DNA of 64,000 nucleotides from Marinicrinis sediminis (GTDB lineage Bacteria; Bacillota; Bacilli; Paenibacillales; KCTC-33676): contig NZ_JBHUMM010000005.1 of the NCBI RefSeq assembly GCF_042685085.1, positions 62,001 through 126,000 of the forward strand. The letters are read 5' to 3'. The notes beneath the pieces were generated by a model. It did no database searches and was not told the DNA's origin. It worked only from the letters and a program-made list of their open reading frames with translations. Positions 35,292 to 43,584 of the stretch are shown here, piece after piece; position 1 is the stretch's first letter, and the number at the start of each line of letters is the position of its first letter. The position numbers were made by a program, and so were the translations under genes.

Positions 35292-35540
35292 TCACTGATC
35301 TTCTGCTTGCTCCGCTTTGTTTCGCAAATATTCAGCCGTCATCTCATCACGCTGGCGGCTCTTGTCTTTCAGGCGTTCAATAGCAGGCTGAATCAGGAGA
35401 TCAACCTCTTTTTGCACGTTATAAGCCAAATCATGACGGTTTTGCTCTTCCAGGAATTTGCCGGCTTCCATCAGCCCGTTATAGCGATCCAGTTCATCCC
35501 TGGTGAGCAGACCTCTTACTTGCACACTACAATGTCTCAT
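35292..35540 (-). CDS. Small hypothetical charged protein
   Basis: 82 residues, hydrophilic and predicted mostly helical (RDELDRYNGLMEAGKFLEEQ, then LAYNVQKEVDLLIQPAIERL), with a charged C-terminus. The start is ATG 35540 with GGAGG 8 nt upstream. It begins 36 bp after the ndh stop codon on the same strand, so it is probably cotranscribed with ndh. No family recognised. It may be a small regulator or adaptor, but nothing shows this directly. Confidence 0.65.
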   Translation of the reverse strand: MRHCSVQVRGLLTRDELDRYNGLMEAGKFLEEQNRHDLAYNVQKEVDLLIQPAIERLKDKSRQRDEMTAEYLRNKAEQAEDQ

Positions 35541-35576
35541 CGCCTCGTGCCTCCTTTCTCAGAGGAACATCCAGCC

Positions 35577-36776
35577 TTAATTAAAGAAACGTCCTTTTTT
35601 CAGCACCAGTGGCAAACCGCCAATGACGAACAGCCAGCGGTTATCAATGACTTTCTTCATCTGAGCAGCCGTCCAGCCTTTCAGTTTCTTCTTCCCAACG
35701 ACTCCGATCGCTTCCCCTTTTCCAAGCGAAGCAACGGTTCCTTTCATACTTGGTACGAATGACTTCAACTGACCATTGCGAAGGGTTGCCACCACATTCT
35801 GTGCACAATTGGCACCCATCTGCATGGCAATCTGAGCGGTTGGCGGATATGGTTTTCCTTCTTCGTTGAAGAAGAGGGCATTGTCCCCGATCACGAAGAT
35901 GTCGTCATGACCCGGCATACGCAGGTACTCATCTACCTTCACACGACCGCGCATCACTTCAAAGCCGGCATCTTCAATCATTTTGTTACCGCGTACGCCA
36001 CCTGTCCAAATAACCGTTCTGGACTTGATTTCTTCGCCTTCACCCAAAATTACGCCTTCAGGTGTCACTTCCTTGATGGCCACGCCGATCTTGAACGTCA
36101 CGCCTTTGTCTTCCAGCACCTTCACGCCATACTGAACAAGCTCAGGATCAAATCCAGGCAAGGCAGTCGGGGCTGCTTCTACATTATAGATCTTCACCAT
36201 TTTCGGATCGACATCATATCGCTTGCACAGCTCCGGAATGCGGTCGGAAAGCTCTCCTACGAATTCGATCCCGGTAAATCCGGCTCCACCAACCACAAAT
36301 GTCAGGTATTCAGGACGATGTGGCTCTGATTTGAATTTGGCAAACTGATATTCAATGTGCGCACGAATCATATTGACCGCATTCAGACTGCGAATAAAGA
36401 ACGCATGCTCCAGCATGCCTGGAATGCCAAACGTTTCCGGCTGACCGCCAAGACCAATAATCAGATAATCATAAGAAAGCGTGCCGTCCTCCAGAATCAC
36501 CTTCTTCTCCTGTTGACGGATCTGCTGTACAGTTGATTTTACAAAATCAATTTTAAACTCATCAATCAGCTTCAATATGTTAACCTTGGCATTGGCAGGC
36601 TCGTCCGTCCCTGCTGCAGGCATGTGCAGGTGGGTCGTGACATAATGATATTCATGCTTGCTGACCAGCGTCACATCTGCTTCATTATAATTTAATTGTT
36701 TCTGCAGCTTCTGCGCCGCGATAATACCGCCATATCCGGCTCCAAGAATGACAATGCGTGGTATACGGTTACTCAT
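35577..36776 (-). CDS. ndh: Type II NADH dehydrogenase (NDH-2)
   Basis: Membrane-associated single-subunit flavoenzyme passing electrons from NADH to menaquinone without pumping protons. About 399 residues from ATG 36776 (GGAAGGGATTAGG upstream). The FAD-binding motif is GAGYGGIIAA near residue 12 and the NADH-binding motif GGAGFTGIEFVGEL near 164. The quinone-site-type motif PPTAQIAMQMGANCAQN is near 310, followed by an amphipathic C-terminal tail. Corresponds to YumB in Bacillus. It is divergent from yumC across a 376-bp intergenic region that contains a possible redox-sensor site. Confidence 0.92.
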   Translation of the reverse strand: MSNRIPRIVILGAGYGGIIAAQKLQKQLNYNEADVTLVSKHEYHYVTTHLHMPAAGTDEPANAKVNILKLIDEFKIDFVKSTVQQIRQQEKKVILEDGTLSYDYLIIGLGGQPETFGIPGMLEHAFFIRSLNAVNMIRAHIEYQFAKFKSEPHRPEYLTFVVGGAGFTGIEFVGELSDRIPELCKRYDVDPKMVKIYNVEAAPTALPGFDPELVQYGVKVLEDKGVTFKIGVAIKEVTPEGVILGEGEEIKSRTVIWTGGVRGNKMIEDAGFEVMRGRVKVDEYLRMPGHDDIFVIGDNALFFNEEGKPYPPTAQIAMQMGANCAQNVVATLRNGQLKSFVPSMKGTVASLGKGEAIGVVGKKKLKGWTAAQMKKVIDNRWLFVIGGLPLVLKKGRFFN

Positions 36777-36842
36777 CCTAATCCCTTCCAATCTGTAATG
36801 TTATTTATCTATATCTTGTGATGAAACCATGAAAAAGATTAC

Positions 36843-36858
36843 TCACAATAGATTGTGA
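36843..36858. promoter_or_regulatory. Palindrome upstream of ndh, Rex-like operator candidate
   Basis: TCACAAT-AG-ATTGTGA is a perfect inverted repeat about 67 bp before the ndh start codon. The right half extends as TTGTGAAAATTAGCAC, which resembles the TTGTGAA...TTCACAA sites of the NADH-sensing repressor Rex. Rex control of ndh is known in Bacillus. The match here is partial. The rest of the 36777-37152 gap shows only a good -10 TATAAT at 37096 for yumC. Confidence 0.35.
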
Positions 36859-37152
36859 AAATTAGCACATACATGTTCAAAAAAGAATGAAAACATGCAT
36901 TTAAGGCTTTATTAAAGGAGTTGAATCGGTTGACTGCGACTTGGATCACATTTAAACCATACAAACCCGCAACATCGTGACCATAATCTCATGCAATCAT
37001 ATAATGAATTTCTTAAAAATTCAACCCTTTTTCACTAAATTGTTCGGTTTTTCCATGACTTTTGTGTCGATATTTCTTTCTGCATTTGAAAACGCTATAA
37101 TGTAAAAAGAATTCCAAACAAGACATTGGCTTCACACAGAAGGAGGTTCCTC

Positions 37153-38151
37153 ATGACGGAGTTGCAAAAACACGATCTCGTAGACATTATCGTGATCGGC
37201 GGCGGTCCCGCCGGACTTTTCGCTGCATTTTACGGCGGAATGCGACAAGCAAGTGTGAAAATCATTGAAAGCATGCCCCAGCTCGGAGGCCAATTGGCTG
37301 CGCTCTACCCGGAAAAATACATTTATGACGTAGCAGGTTTTCCAAAGGTGAAGGCACAGGAGCTGGTGGATCAGCTGCTCCAGCAGATGAACCATTTCCA
37401 GACACAGGTCGCTCTCGAGGAAAAAGTGCTCCGAGTGGATAAAAAGGAAGAAAGGCTGTTTGAGGTGACGACCGACAAGGGCATTCATCAGGCTAAATCG
37501 ATCGTCATTACGGCTGGAGTAGGCGCCTTCGAACCAAGAAGACTGGAAGTACCCGATGCCGAGAAATTCGAGAAGAAAAATCTCCATTATTTCGTTCAGG
37601 ACCTGTATCAGTTCAAAGGCAAGAAAGTGCTCATCTCCGGGGGTGGAGATTCAGCGGTGGACTGGTCGCTCATGCTCGAACCGATCGCAGAAGAAGTGAC
37701 CCTTATTCATCGTCGCGACAAGTTCAGAGCCCACGAACACAGTGTCGAAAACTTAAAAAATTCCAAGGTTCGCGTACTGACCCCTTATGAAATCGAAACC
37801 CTTCACGGGGAGAACGAGATCGAAGCGGTGACGCTCTCGCAGATCAAGGGGGAGGACAAGCAGACACTGGAGGTAGACGATGTCATTGTCAACTTCGGTT
37901 TCATTTCTTCCCTCGGTCCCATCACCGAATGGGGACTGGAAATTGAAAAGGGCTCAATCATGGTGGATTCCAAAATGGAGACCAACATCCCCGGCATTTT
38001 TGCGGCAGGCGATGTCACCACATACCCAGGCAAGCTGAAACTGATTGCAGTCGGCTTTGGCGAAGCCCCTACAGCCATCAACAATGCAAAAGTCTATTTC
38101 GATCCGGAAGCCAAGCTCTCCCCGGGTCACAGCAGCAACATGAAGTTTTAG
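37153..38151 (+). CDS. yumC: Ferredoxin/flavodoxin-NADP+ reductase (YumC type)
   Basis: Thioredoxin-reductase-like FAD enzyme that exchanges electrons between NADPH and ferredoxin or flavodoxin. 332 residues from ATG 37153, preceded by AGAAGGAGG. FAD motif VIGGGPAGLFAAFYGG (about 13-28); NADPH-binding motif LISGGGDSAVDW near 160; C-terminal FAD motif GIFAAGDVTTYPGK near 285. It lacks the CxxC of true thioredoxin reductases, which distinguishes this family. It is transcribed away from ndh. Confidence 0.92.
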   Translation: MTELQKHDLVDIIVIGGGPAGLFAAFYGGMRQASVKIIESMPQLGGQLAALYPEKYIYDVAGFPKVKAQELVDQLLQQMNHFQTQVALEEKVLRVDKKEERLFEVTTDKGIHQAKSIVITAGVGAFEPRRLEVPDAEKFEKKNLHYFVQDLYQFKGKKVLISGGGDSAVDWSLMLEPIAEEVTLIHRRDKFRAHEHSVENLKNSKVRVLTPYEIETLHGENEIEAVTLSQIKGEDKQTLEVDDVIVNFGFISSLGPITEWGLEIEKGSIMVDSKMETNIPGIFAAGDVTTYPGKLKLIAVGFGEAPTAINNAKVYFDPEAKLSPGHSSNMKF

Positions 38152-38161
38152 ATACGAAAAA

Positions 38162-38205
38162 AAAGGGTATCCTATTCACAACATTCGTTGGGAGGGATAC
38201 CCTTT
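38162..38205 (+). promoter_or_regulatory. Hairpin whose 3' arm touches the next start codon
   Basis: AAAGGGTATCC at 38162-38172 pairs exactly with GGATACCCTTT at 38195-38205 (11 bp, 22-nt loop). The right arm overlaps GGGAGG, the ribosome binding site of the zinc-ribbon gene, and ends at the base before its ATG (38206). It may terminate yumC transcripts, and in readthrough RNA it would hide the downstream translation start. Confidence 0.55.
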
Positions 38206-38457
38206 ATGATGTATGCATGTCCGGTATGCAATGGATGGAATGAAATGCAGGAAGCCTGTCCGCAGTGCGGGCAATCGTTGCAGGACTATGGCCGTACAGG
38301 TGATTTCTATGGTCCTTATTCCCCTTATCGTCCGATTGATGATATTCGACTTACAAACGGCATCCCTGATGTCCGTTTGCACCAGTGCATCCACACCTGC
38401 TATTGTGCACATTGCAAACATAAAGTAGAAATCACAATCGAGGAAACCAGGGTGTAA
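38206..38457 (+). CDS. Small zinc-ribbon protein
   Basis: 83 residues with two CxxC knuckles at the N-terminus (CPVCNGW, CPQCGQSL) and a second CxxC/HC group at the C-terminus (CIHTCYCAHCKHK), with an acidic Tyr/Pro-rich middle. This pattern supports one or two structural zinc sites. No enzymatic motif is seen. The start is ATG 38206 after GGGAGGGATACCCTTT; a second ATG follows immediately. It probably belongs to the small zinc-ribbon proteins of Bacillales, function unknown. Confidence 0.65.
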   Translation: MMYACPVCNGWNEMQEACPQCGQSLQDYGRTGDFYGPYSPYRPIDDIRLTNGIPDVRLHQCIHTCYCAHCKHKVEITIEETRV

Positions 38458-38464
38458 GTACGGT

Positions 38465-38611
38465 TCAAGCTTCCATACAGAGCATCAGTGGAAACTTCAG
38501 GCCTCTGCGCCTCATTTCCTGAATAATCAAATGAATGAAATCATGCTCCAGCTGTAAATCTACGGCTTTCTCATAGGTTTCCAGCAACGCCTCGTTACTC
38601 AACAATCTCAT
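38465..38611 (-). CDS. sda: Sporulation histidine-kinase inhibitor Sda
   Basis: A 48-residue antiparallel helical hairpin protein that binds sporulation kinases such as KinA. It blocks phosphorelay firing when DNA replication initiation or integrity is disturbed. The translation MRLLSNEALLETYEKAVDLQ followed by LEHDFIHLIIQEMRRRGL matches the Sda pattern (MRKLSDELL-E-Y-KA---L--DFI-LI--E--RR). The ATG is at 38611 and TGA at 38465. The ribosome binding site is weak (GTGGTGATG). The cluster of DnaA boxes directly upstream fits the known DnaA control of sda in Bacillus subtilis. Confidence 0.85.
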   Translation of the reverse strand: MRLLSNEALLETYEKAVDLQLEHDFIHLIIQEMRRRGLKFPLMLCMEA

Positions 38612-38690
38612 TGTTCATCACCACTTCACATCCATAATATGGTTGGTTTTCTCATCTTATCATGACAGGATGTTACAAACAACATCCACA

Positions 38691-38790
38691 TTATCCACAC
38701 AATACTGTGGATAAACTGTTAATAAAATGTTAACAACTGTCTAATTGTGTCTGTTTTCAAGTGTGGATTGTGTGGATATTTTTATACACA
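38691..38790. promoter_or_regulatory. DnaA-box cluster upstream of sda
   Basis: Two perfect DnaA boxes: TTATCCACA at 38691-38699 and TGTGGATAA at 38706-38714. Near matches follow: TGTGGATTG at 38762, TGTGGATAT at 38771 and TTATACACA at 38782. All lie within 100 bp, about 80-180 bp ahead of the sda start. Rest of the 38612-38970 gap: no further gene seen. Confidence 0.8.
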
Positions 38791-38970
38791 TGCTGGCTGC
38801 CCAGATGCTACTATAAAAAATATCAATCTATCATTCTGAGATGAAATAAAATCTTTATCCCCCTGCTCATCCTCCCTGTCGCCTCTCCCATATTGAAATT
38901 CAGGTTCGTTTATACGAAAATAAAACTATGAGAGACGGATCGACTATGGAAGTCTGAAGGAGTTATTGCG

Positions 38971-39765
38971 ATGCTGCACGTACCTGCCACTTCTTTTCAA
39001 TTAACCCAGTCCTTCGCCAAAATCAGCTGTGAACCTTCGTGGAGATGGGCAAAGCGGGAAAAACCGATCCCCAACTATGATTTGTTTTATGTGTGGGACG
39101 GACAAGGGGAAGTCATTCTGAATGAAGAACCTTTTTCCGTACACAAGGGTAGCTGCTTCCTGTTTCGACCAGGTGACTACACAAGTGCCACCCACCATCC
39201 ACAGAAACCACTGACCATTACGTACATCCATTTTAATCTCGATCCTGCCTACACCCCGCAAGCTGTGCCTGCCCAGTACCGGGTGCTGAAGGATACGAAG
39301 GATGTCGAAACCCTGCTCACCAGATATGTCAGGGTACTGCTCAATCAGGAATACGAAGCGGAACTCGAAGCCCAGCTCATTATCAAGCAGCTACTCGTTC
39401 ATCTGTTTCGTTCAGATCAACAATCGATACAGGAACACAATCCAACCAGTCGCCAGCTGCATGAGGTCATCCAGGAATCAGCCAACTATATTATGCAAAA
39501 CCCGGCGGCCTGGCATAAGCTGGAGGATATCGCCAAACGGGCCAACCTGTCCCCTCGTTATTTTTCGATCAAGTTCAAGGAAATCGTCGGGAAGCCGCTG
39601 CAGCAGTTCATCATCGAGTCGCGCATTGAAAGAGCGGAGCATCTGCTCTATTATGCCGGCATGAACGTATCTGAGGTGGCAGAGGCGCTCGGTTACAAGG
39701 ATGTATATTTCTTCAGCCGTCAATACAAAAAATTTCGTGGAACCAGTCCATCTAAAGTCCGTTAA
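38971..39765 (+). CDS. AraC-family transcriptional regulator
   Basis: 264 residues: an N-terminal cupin-type sensing domain (about 1-130; FYVWDGQGEVILNEEPFSVH and GSCFLFRPGDYTSA) and a C-terminal double helix-turn-helix (about 165-264; LEDIAKRANLSPRYFSIKFK and GYKDVYFFSRQYKKFRGTSP). Such two-domain regulators usually respond to a sugar or related ligand. No neighbouring sugar operon reveals the target, so the ligand is unknown. GAAGGAG precedes the ATG. Confidence 0.9.
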   Translation: MLHVPATSFQLTQSFAKISCEPSWRWAKREKPIPNYDLFYVWDGQGEVILNEEPFSVHKGSCFLFRPGDYTSATHHPQKPLTITYIHFNLDPAYTPQAVPAQYRVLKDTKDVETLLTRYVRVLLNQEYEAELEAQLIIKQLLVHLFRSDQQSIQEHNPTSRQLHEVIQESANYIMQNPAAWHKLEDIAKRANLSPRYFSIKFKEIVGKPLQQFIIESRIERAEHLLYYAGMNVSEVAEALGYKDVYFFSRQYKKFRGTSPSKVR

Positions 39766-39849
39766 ACGACAAAGAAAGATGTTCGCTATAGCTGAGCTTA
39801 CCTATGAAGCGAAGCAGGGAAGCAGATATGGAAGCTCCCCAAAGAAAAA

Positions 39850-39887
39850 AGCACGCCCTCTGACCAAAGTCGGTCCAGAAGCGTGCT
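39850..39887 (-). terminator. Terminator of erpA
   Basis: AGCACGC at 39850-39856 pairs with GCGTGCT at 39881-39887, with additional inner pairing (TCTG-ACC with GGT-CCAGA). On the minus strand the stem is followed by TTTTTTCTTT. It lies 65 bp past the erpA stop. Confidence 0.8.
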
Positions 39888-39951
39888 ATTTGCGTGAATC
39901 GGGTATGCCATTGCAGTTTCAAGCGGCACGTTCAAGCGCCGAGTGAATCGC

Positions 39952-40305
39952 TTAGCAATCGGATGGCTTGCCTGCTTCTTCCTTCGTACGGAATGAAGAG
40001 CCGCAGCCACAATTGGCAATCGCGTTCGGGTTATCGATCGTAAACCCGCCCCCTACATCAGATTGCTTATAGTCAATGACGACACCATACAGGAATTTGG
40101 CGCTCTCCTGATCGACGACCACCTTCAAGTCCTGTACCTCCAGCGTCTGGTCTTCCGCAGCCTTCTCGTCATCGAAGCCCATCGCATAGGAAAAACCGCT
40201 GCATCCGCCTTCTTTTACCCCTACACGAAGAAACAGACCGGAAACCTCCTGCTCCTCCAGCATCTCTTTTATTTTCACCGCTGCATTGTCGGTAATGGTT
40301 AGCAT
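39952..40305 (-). CDS. erpA: A-type Fe-S cluster carrier (ErpA/YutM-like)
   Basis: Accepts and delivers Fe-S clusters to target apoproteins. 117 residues with the three conserved cysteines of the HesB/IscA fold: GGCSGFSY (Cys35) and the C-terminal CGCGSSF. The C-terminal region is slightly longer than usual, with an additional cysteine at the end (KPSDC). The start is ATG 40305 with GAGGAGG. It belongs to the same conserved group as nfuA, yuzB and yutJ nearby, and it is divergent from mqnE, which needs a 4Fe-4S cluster. Confidence 0.9.
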   Translation of the reverse strand: MLTITDNAAVKIKEMLEEQEVSGLFLRVGVKEGGCSGFSYAMGFDDEKAAEDQTLEVQDLKVVVDQESAKFLYGVVIDYKQSDVGGGFTIDNPNAIANCGCGSSFRTKEEAGKPSDC

Positions 40306-40563
40306 ATCATCAACCTCCTCTTGTCAGCCATTATACGCAGTGACTGAACGTACTTCAAGTATACACAACATCCCCCTTCCCGCTCAAGGGATATCCAAAG
40401 AATGACGTTGCCCCTGCCTGTGCAATGGGTTTATAATGACATTATTGAACAAACCGTGAAATTGATTCTCGTTTCATTTTATCTTTATTTGTGAACATCA
40501 TCACATTATTACACCATCCGCTTCTGTAAACCCATGGAAGTCTGGATGAATAGGAGGACAAGC

Positions 40564-41667
40564 ATGACCATCATATTGGATCGTCCTGAGAGAAAGATGC
40601 AGGAAATTCGCGAAAAAGTAGCTGCCGGGGAACGTTTATCTATAGAAGATGGTTTGTTTTTGTACCAGAGCGATGATTTGCTGTCGCTGGGGCAAATGGC
40701 AAACAGCGTGAATATGAAGAAGAATGGCAAGAAGGTATATTTTATTGAAAATATGACGCTCTACTTCACCAATGTCTGTGAAGCGACCTGCGCTTTTTGC
40801 GGATTCAAGCGCAACCCTGGAGAAGAAGGAGCCTATACGCTATCTCCGGATGAAGTGATAGATTTTGTGGAGAAGCATATTCATGACGGAGTGAGAGAAT
40901 TCCATATTACCGGAGGCCATAATCCTACCGTCCCGTTCGACTATTACGTCGATGCCATCCGGGCATTGAAAAAGCAGTACCCGCAAGTGACGATCAAGGC
41001 GTATACCGGCGCGGAGATTGAATTCTTCTCCCGCCTGAGCGGACTGAGCATTCGGGAGGTTCTGTCCAGACTGAAAGACGCCGGACTTGGTTCCCTCACC
41101 GGAGGCGGCGCGGAAATTCTGTCGGAACGCTACCGCAAGAAAATGAGTGTCAACAAGGCCACTACCGTACAATGGCTGGATGTTCATCGCCAGGCCCATC
41201 AACTCGGATTCCGTACCCATGCTACCATGCTGTACGGCTCCATTGAAACGCTGGAAGAGCGACTTCAGCACATGGTATACCTGCGTGAGCTTCAGGATGA
41301 GACCAATGGCTTCATGGTGTTCATTCCATTGGCTGTACAGCCGAAGAGTATTAACGCCAGCATCAAGCGCCGCACCTCCGCCTATGAGGATATGCGCACG
41401 ATTGCCATCAGCCGGTTGATGCTGGACAATTTCCAGCATATCAAGGCATACTTTATCAATATTGGCACGCAGTTGACTCAAATGGCGCTTACCTTTGGCG
41501 CATCGGATGTACATGGCACCCTGGTCAAGGAACGAATCAGCCATTCGGCTGGCGCCTTGTCTCAGGAAGGATTAACGAGAGATGAACTCATCTGGCTTGT
41601 TAAGGGAGCCGATCGGATTCCGGTTGAGCGTGATACGTTCTATAACGAAATCAACGTCTATGGCTAA
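40564..41667 (+). CDS. mqnE: Aminofutalosine synthase
   Basis: Radical SAM enzyme of the futalosine route to menaquinone. It adds 3-[(1-carboxyvinyl)oxy]benzoate to SAM, giving 6-amino-6-deoxyfutalosine. 367 residues from ATG 40564 (TAGGAGGACAAGC upstream). The 4Fe-4S motif CEATCAFC has cysteines at 72, 76 and 79. The conserved TGGGAEIL, EFHITGGHNPTVPFDYY and GASDVHGTLVKERISH segments are all present. Other pathway genes (mqnA, mqnC, mqnD) are not in the window. The UbiD decarboxylase at 45.4 kb may act in the same pathway. Confidence 0.93.
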   Translation: MTIILDRPERKMQEIREKVAAGERLSIEDGLFLYQSDDLLSLGQMANSVNMKKNGKKVYFIENMTLYFTNVCEATCAFCGFKRNPGEEGAYTLSPDEVIDFVEKHIHDGVREFHITGGHNPTVPFDYYVDAIRALKKQYPQVTIKAYTGAEIEFFSRLSGLSIREVLSRLKDAGLGSLTGGGAEILSERYRKKMSVNKATTVQWLDVHRQAHQLGFRTHATMLYGSIETLEERLQHMVYLRELQDETNGFMVFIPLAVQPKSINASIKRRTSAYEDMRTIAISRLMLDNFQHIKAYFINIGTQLTQMALTFGASDVHGTLVKERISHSAGALSQEGLTRDELIWLVKGADRIPVERDTFYNEINVYG

Positions 41668-41748
41668 CCCGATCAGCGTACCTGTGCGTACCAACATCCG
41701 CTCGAACGTTGCAGCCGGGCAATACGAATCATCTAGGAAAGGGTTCGA

Positions 41749-42819
41749 ATGGGAATGAAAAATATCATCATATTGGGGGGCGGCTATGGCGGCTTGGCCG
41801 TTGCCCATCAATTGCTGGACAAATCGATTCCACCCGATACACAGCTGATTTTGGTGGATCGCATGCCTTTTCAAGGCTTGAAAACGGAATATTATGCACT
41901 GGCAGCCGGTGCAGTCGCAGATGTAGATATTCGGGTGCAGTTTCCTGCCGATGACCGTCTGCAGCTGGCTTTTGGAGAAGTTTCGCGCATCTCCCTGACC
42001 GAACAGCAGGTTCACTTTGAAGATCGTGAACCTCTTTCCTATGATCAACTGATTATTGCCCTCGGTTGTACAGACAAATACCACAACATTCCGGGCGCGC
42101 AGGAACACACCTACAGCATCCAGTCCTTCTCCAGCTCCCGTGCGACGGCTTGCAGAATCAATGATCTCTCCCCGTACAGTCAGGTAACCGTCGTGGGAGG
42201 CGGACTATCCGGTGTGGAAATCGCAGCCGAGCTGAGGGAGTCCAGAGCGGATCTGAACGTGAGAATCATGGACCGGGGCGAAAGTGTATTGTCTCCTTTT
42301 CCGCAAAAACTTCGCAGCTACGTAACAGCATGGTTCGAAGATCACGGGATTGATATGGTCTCCCATGCTTCGGTCTCCAGGGTAGAACCTAATGGCATCT
42401 ACAATCACGATCTGTTCCTGCAGACCGATGTGACGGTCTGGACCGCTGGTATCCAGCCGGTCGAGGTCGTTCGTCAACTGGAAGTGGATAAAGATCCGGC
42501 AGGTCGCGTATGCTTAAACGAGTATCACCAGATCCCGCTCTTTCCAAACGTGTACGTCGTCGGTGACTGTGCCAGTCTTCCCTTCTCGCCGAGCGCACAG
42601 GCTGCAGAAGCACAAGGCAAGCAGGTCGGCGAAGTGATCCAGGCGCTATGGAAGCAAGAAACCCCTAAGCTTGGTCAAATCAAGCTTAAGGGTGTATTAG
42701 GGTCACTGGGCAAGAAGCACGGCTTTGGACTCATGGGCAAGGAAACGGTCATGACCGGCCGCATGCCTCGTGTGCTCAAAAGCGGTGTGCTCTGGATGTC
42801 CAAGCATCATTTCGGTTAG
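41749..42819 (+). CDS. yutJ: NDH-2-like FAD/NAD(P) oxidoreductase (YutJ)
   Basis: 356 residues of the NADH dehydrogenase type II/pyridine-nucleotide-disulfide family. FAD motif ILGGGYGGLAVAHQL (residue 7 on); NAD(P) motif VVGGGLSGVEIAAEL near 145; C-terminal GDCASLPFSPSAQAAEAQG near 266 in place of the usual AQ quinone motif. Shorter than ndh at 35.6 kb, with the C-terminal membrane-binding tail reduced, so it may act on another acceptor. It follows mqnE by 81 bp and is probably cotranscribed. The order near yuzB, nfuA and erpA resembles Bacillus. Confidence 0.82.
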   Translation: MGMKNIIILGGGYGGLAVAHQLLDKSIPPDTQLILVDRMPFQGLKTEYYALAAGAVADVDIRVQFPADDRLQLAFGEVSRISLTEQQVHFEDREPLSYDQLIIALGCTDKYHNIPGAQEHTYSIQSFSSSRATACRINDLSPYSQVTVVGGGLSGVEIAAELRESRADLNVRIMDRGESVLSPFPQKLRSYVTAWFEDHGIDMVSHASVSRVEPNGIYNHDLFLQTDVTVWTAGIQPVEVVRQLEVDKDPAGRVCLNEYHQIPLFPNVYVVGDCASLPFSPSAQAAEAQGKQVGEVIQALWKQETPKLGQIKLKGVLGSLGKKHGFGLMGKETVMTGRMPRVLKSGVLWMSKHHFG

Positions 42820-42865
42820 TAAACGGGATTTAACCTTTCAAATCTTGTGGCTTGTGAATGATTGA

Positions 42866-43129
42866 TTACAAGTCAAGATCGTCCAGCAGCTTCAGATTCT
42901 CTTCCTCTTCCCTGATCTTGTCCAATATTTTTTGAAGCAGCGCTTCAGGGGAGGGCGCTTCGACTATCGTGCCATTGACGAGGGCATACGGTTCGGTCAT
43001 ACATTGTCCGCAATTGCCCAGACAACCGTATTCAATCACGTCGAATTCTGGATTTTGCTCCAGCTCGTTCATGACCCGATCGGTCCCATGGTGCATGTTG
43101 CTTGCACAAAATTCGATGATCGGTCTCAT
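42866..43129 (-). CDS. yuzB: YuzB-family (DUF1450) protein
   Basis: 87 residues, matching the DUF1450/YuzB family. It opens with MRPIIEFCASNMHHG, and a short Cys motif GCLGNCGQCMTEPYALVNG near 35-53 resembles the thioredoxin-like [2Fe-2S] ferredoxin fold. The C-terminus is acidic. Function is unknown. The genomic association with Fe-S carriers and flavoenzymes is conserved in Bacillales. Divergent from nfuA. Confidence 0.85.
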   Translation of the reverse strand: MRPIIEFCASNMHHGTDRVMNELEQNPEFDVIEYGCLGNCGQCMTEPYALVNGTIVEAPSPEALLQKILDKIREEEENLKLLDDLDL

Positions 43130-43245
43130 GGTGCATCGTCCTTTCTGTTGGATATGCCTTAAAATTGACTTATCAAAATTAAATTAGAACCATTTTAATT
43201 TATCGTTCATTGTACTATAATAAAGGAAGGAAGGAGATGAATCAA

Positions 43246-43491
43246 ATGACTGAACAAACTCAAAAGTCTCAGTATGATCAAGTACTTGAGGTTCTAGATA
43301 AGTTGCGCCCATTCCTCCAACGTGACGGCGGTGACTGTGAACTGGTAGACGTGGAGGACGGCGTAGTGAAGCTCAAGCTTGTTGGCGCATGCGGCAGCTG
43401 CCCAAGTTCAACCATTACCCTGAAAGCAGGGATTGAACGCGCACTGGTGGAAGAGGTTGAAGGCATTACTGAAGTTGAGCAAGTATTTTAA
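43246..43491 (+). CDS. NifU-like Fe-S scaffold/carrier (YutI-like)
   Basis: 81 residues comprising only the NifU C-terminal domain: LDKLRPFLQRDGGDCELVDV and the cluster-binding CxxC in VGACGSCPSS. It assembles or transfers Fe-S clusters between SUF machinery and targets. The start is ATG 43246, 9 nt after AAGGAG; the ATG 9 bp upstream directly abuts that site and is less likely. The gene is often called nfuA or yutI. It is near erpA and yuzB and ends at the terminator at 43525. Confidence 0.88.
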   Translation: MTEQTQKSQYDQVLEVLDKLRPFLQRDGGDCELVDVEDGVVKLKLVGACGSCPSSTITLKAGIERALVEEVEGITEVEQVF

Positions 43492-43524
43492 TTAGCGGCA
43501 CATTACATTTGCGGCTAACCGACG

Positions 43525-43555
43525 AAAGCCTCCGTGCGATATGCGCGGAGGCTTT
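43525..43555. terminator. Bidirectional terminator between nfu gene and SDR gene
   Basis: AAAGCCTCCG at 43525-43534 pairs with CGGAGGCTTT at 43546-43555 (10 bp, 11-nt loop). It lies between converging genes. Confidence 0.8.
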
Positions 43556-43584
43556 CTGTATCCATTTACCCAGTATCCTGCAAG

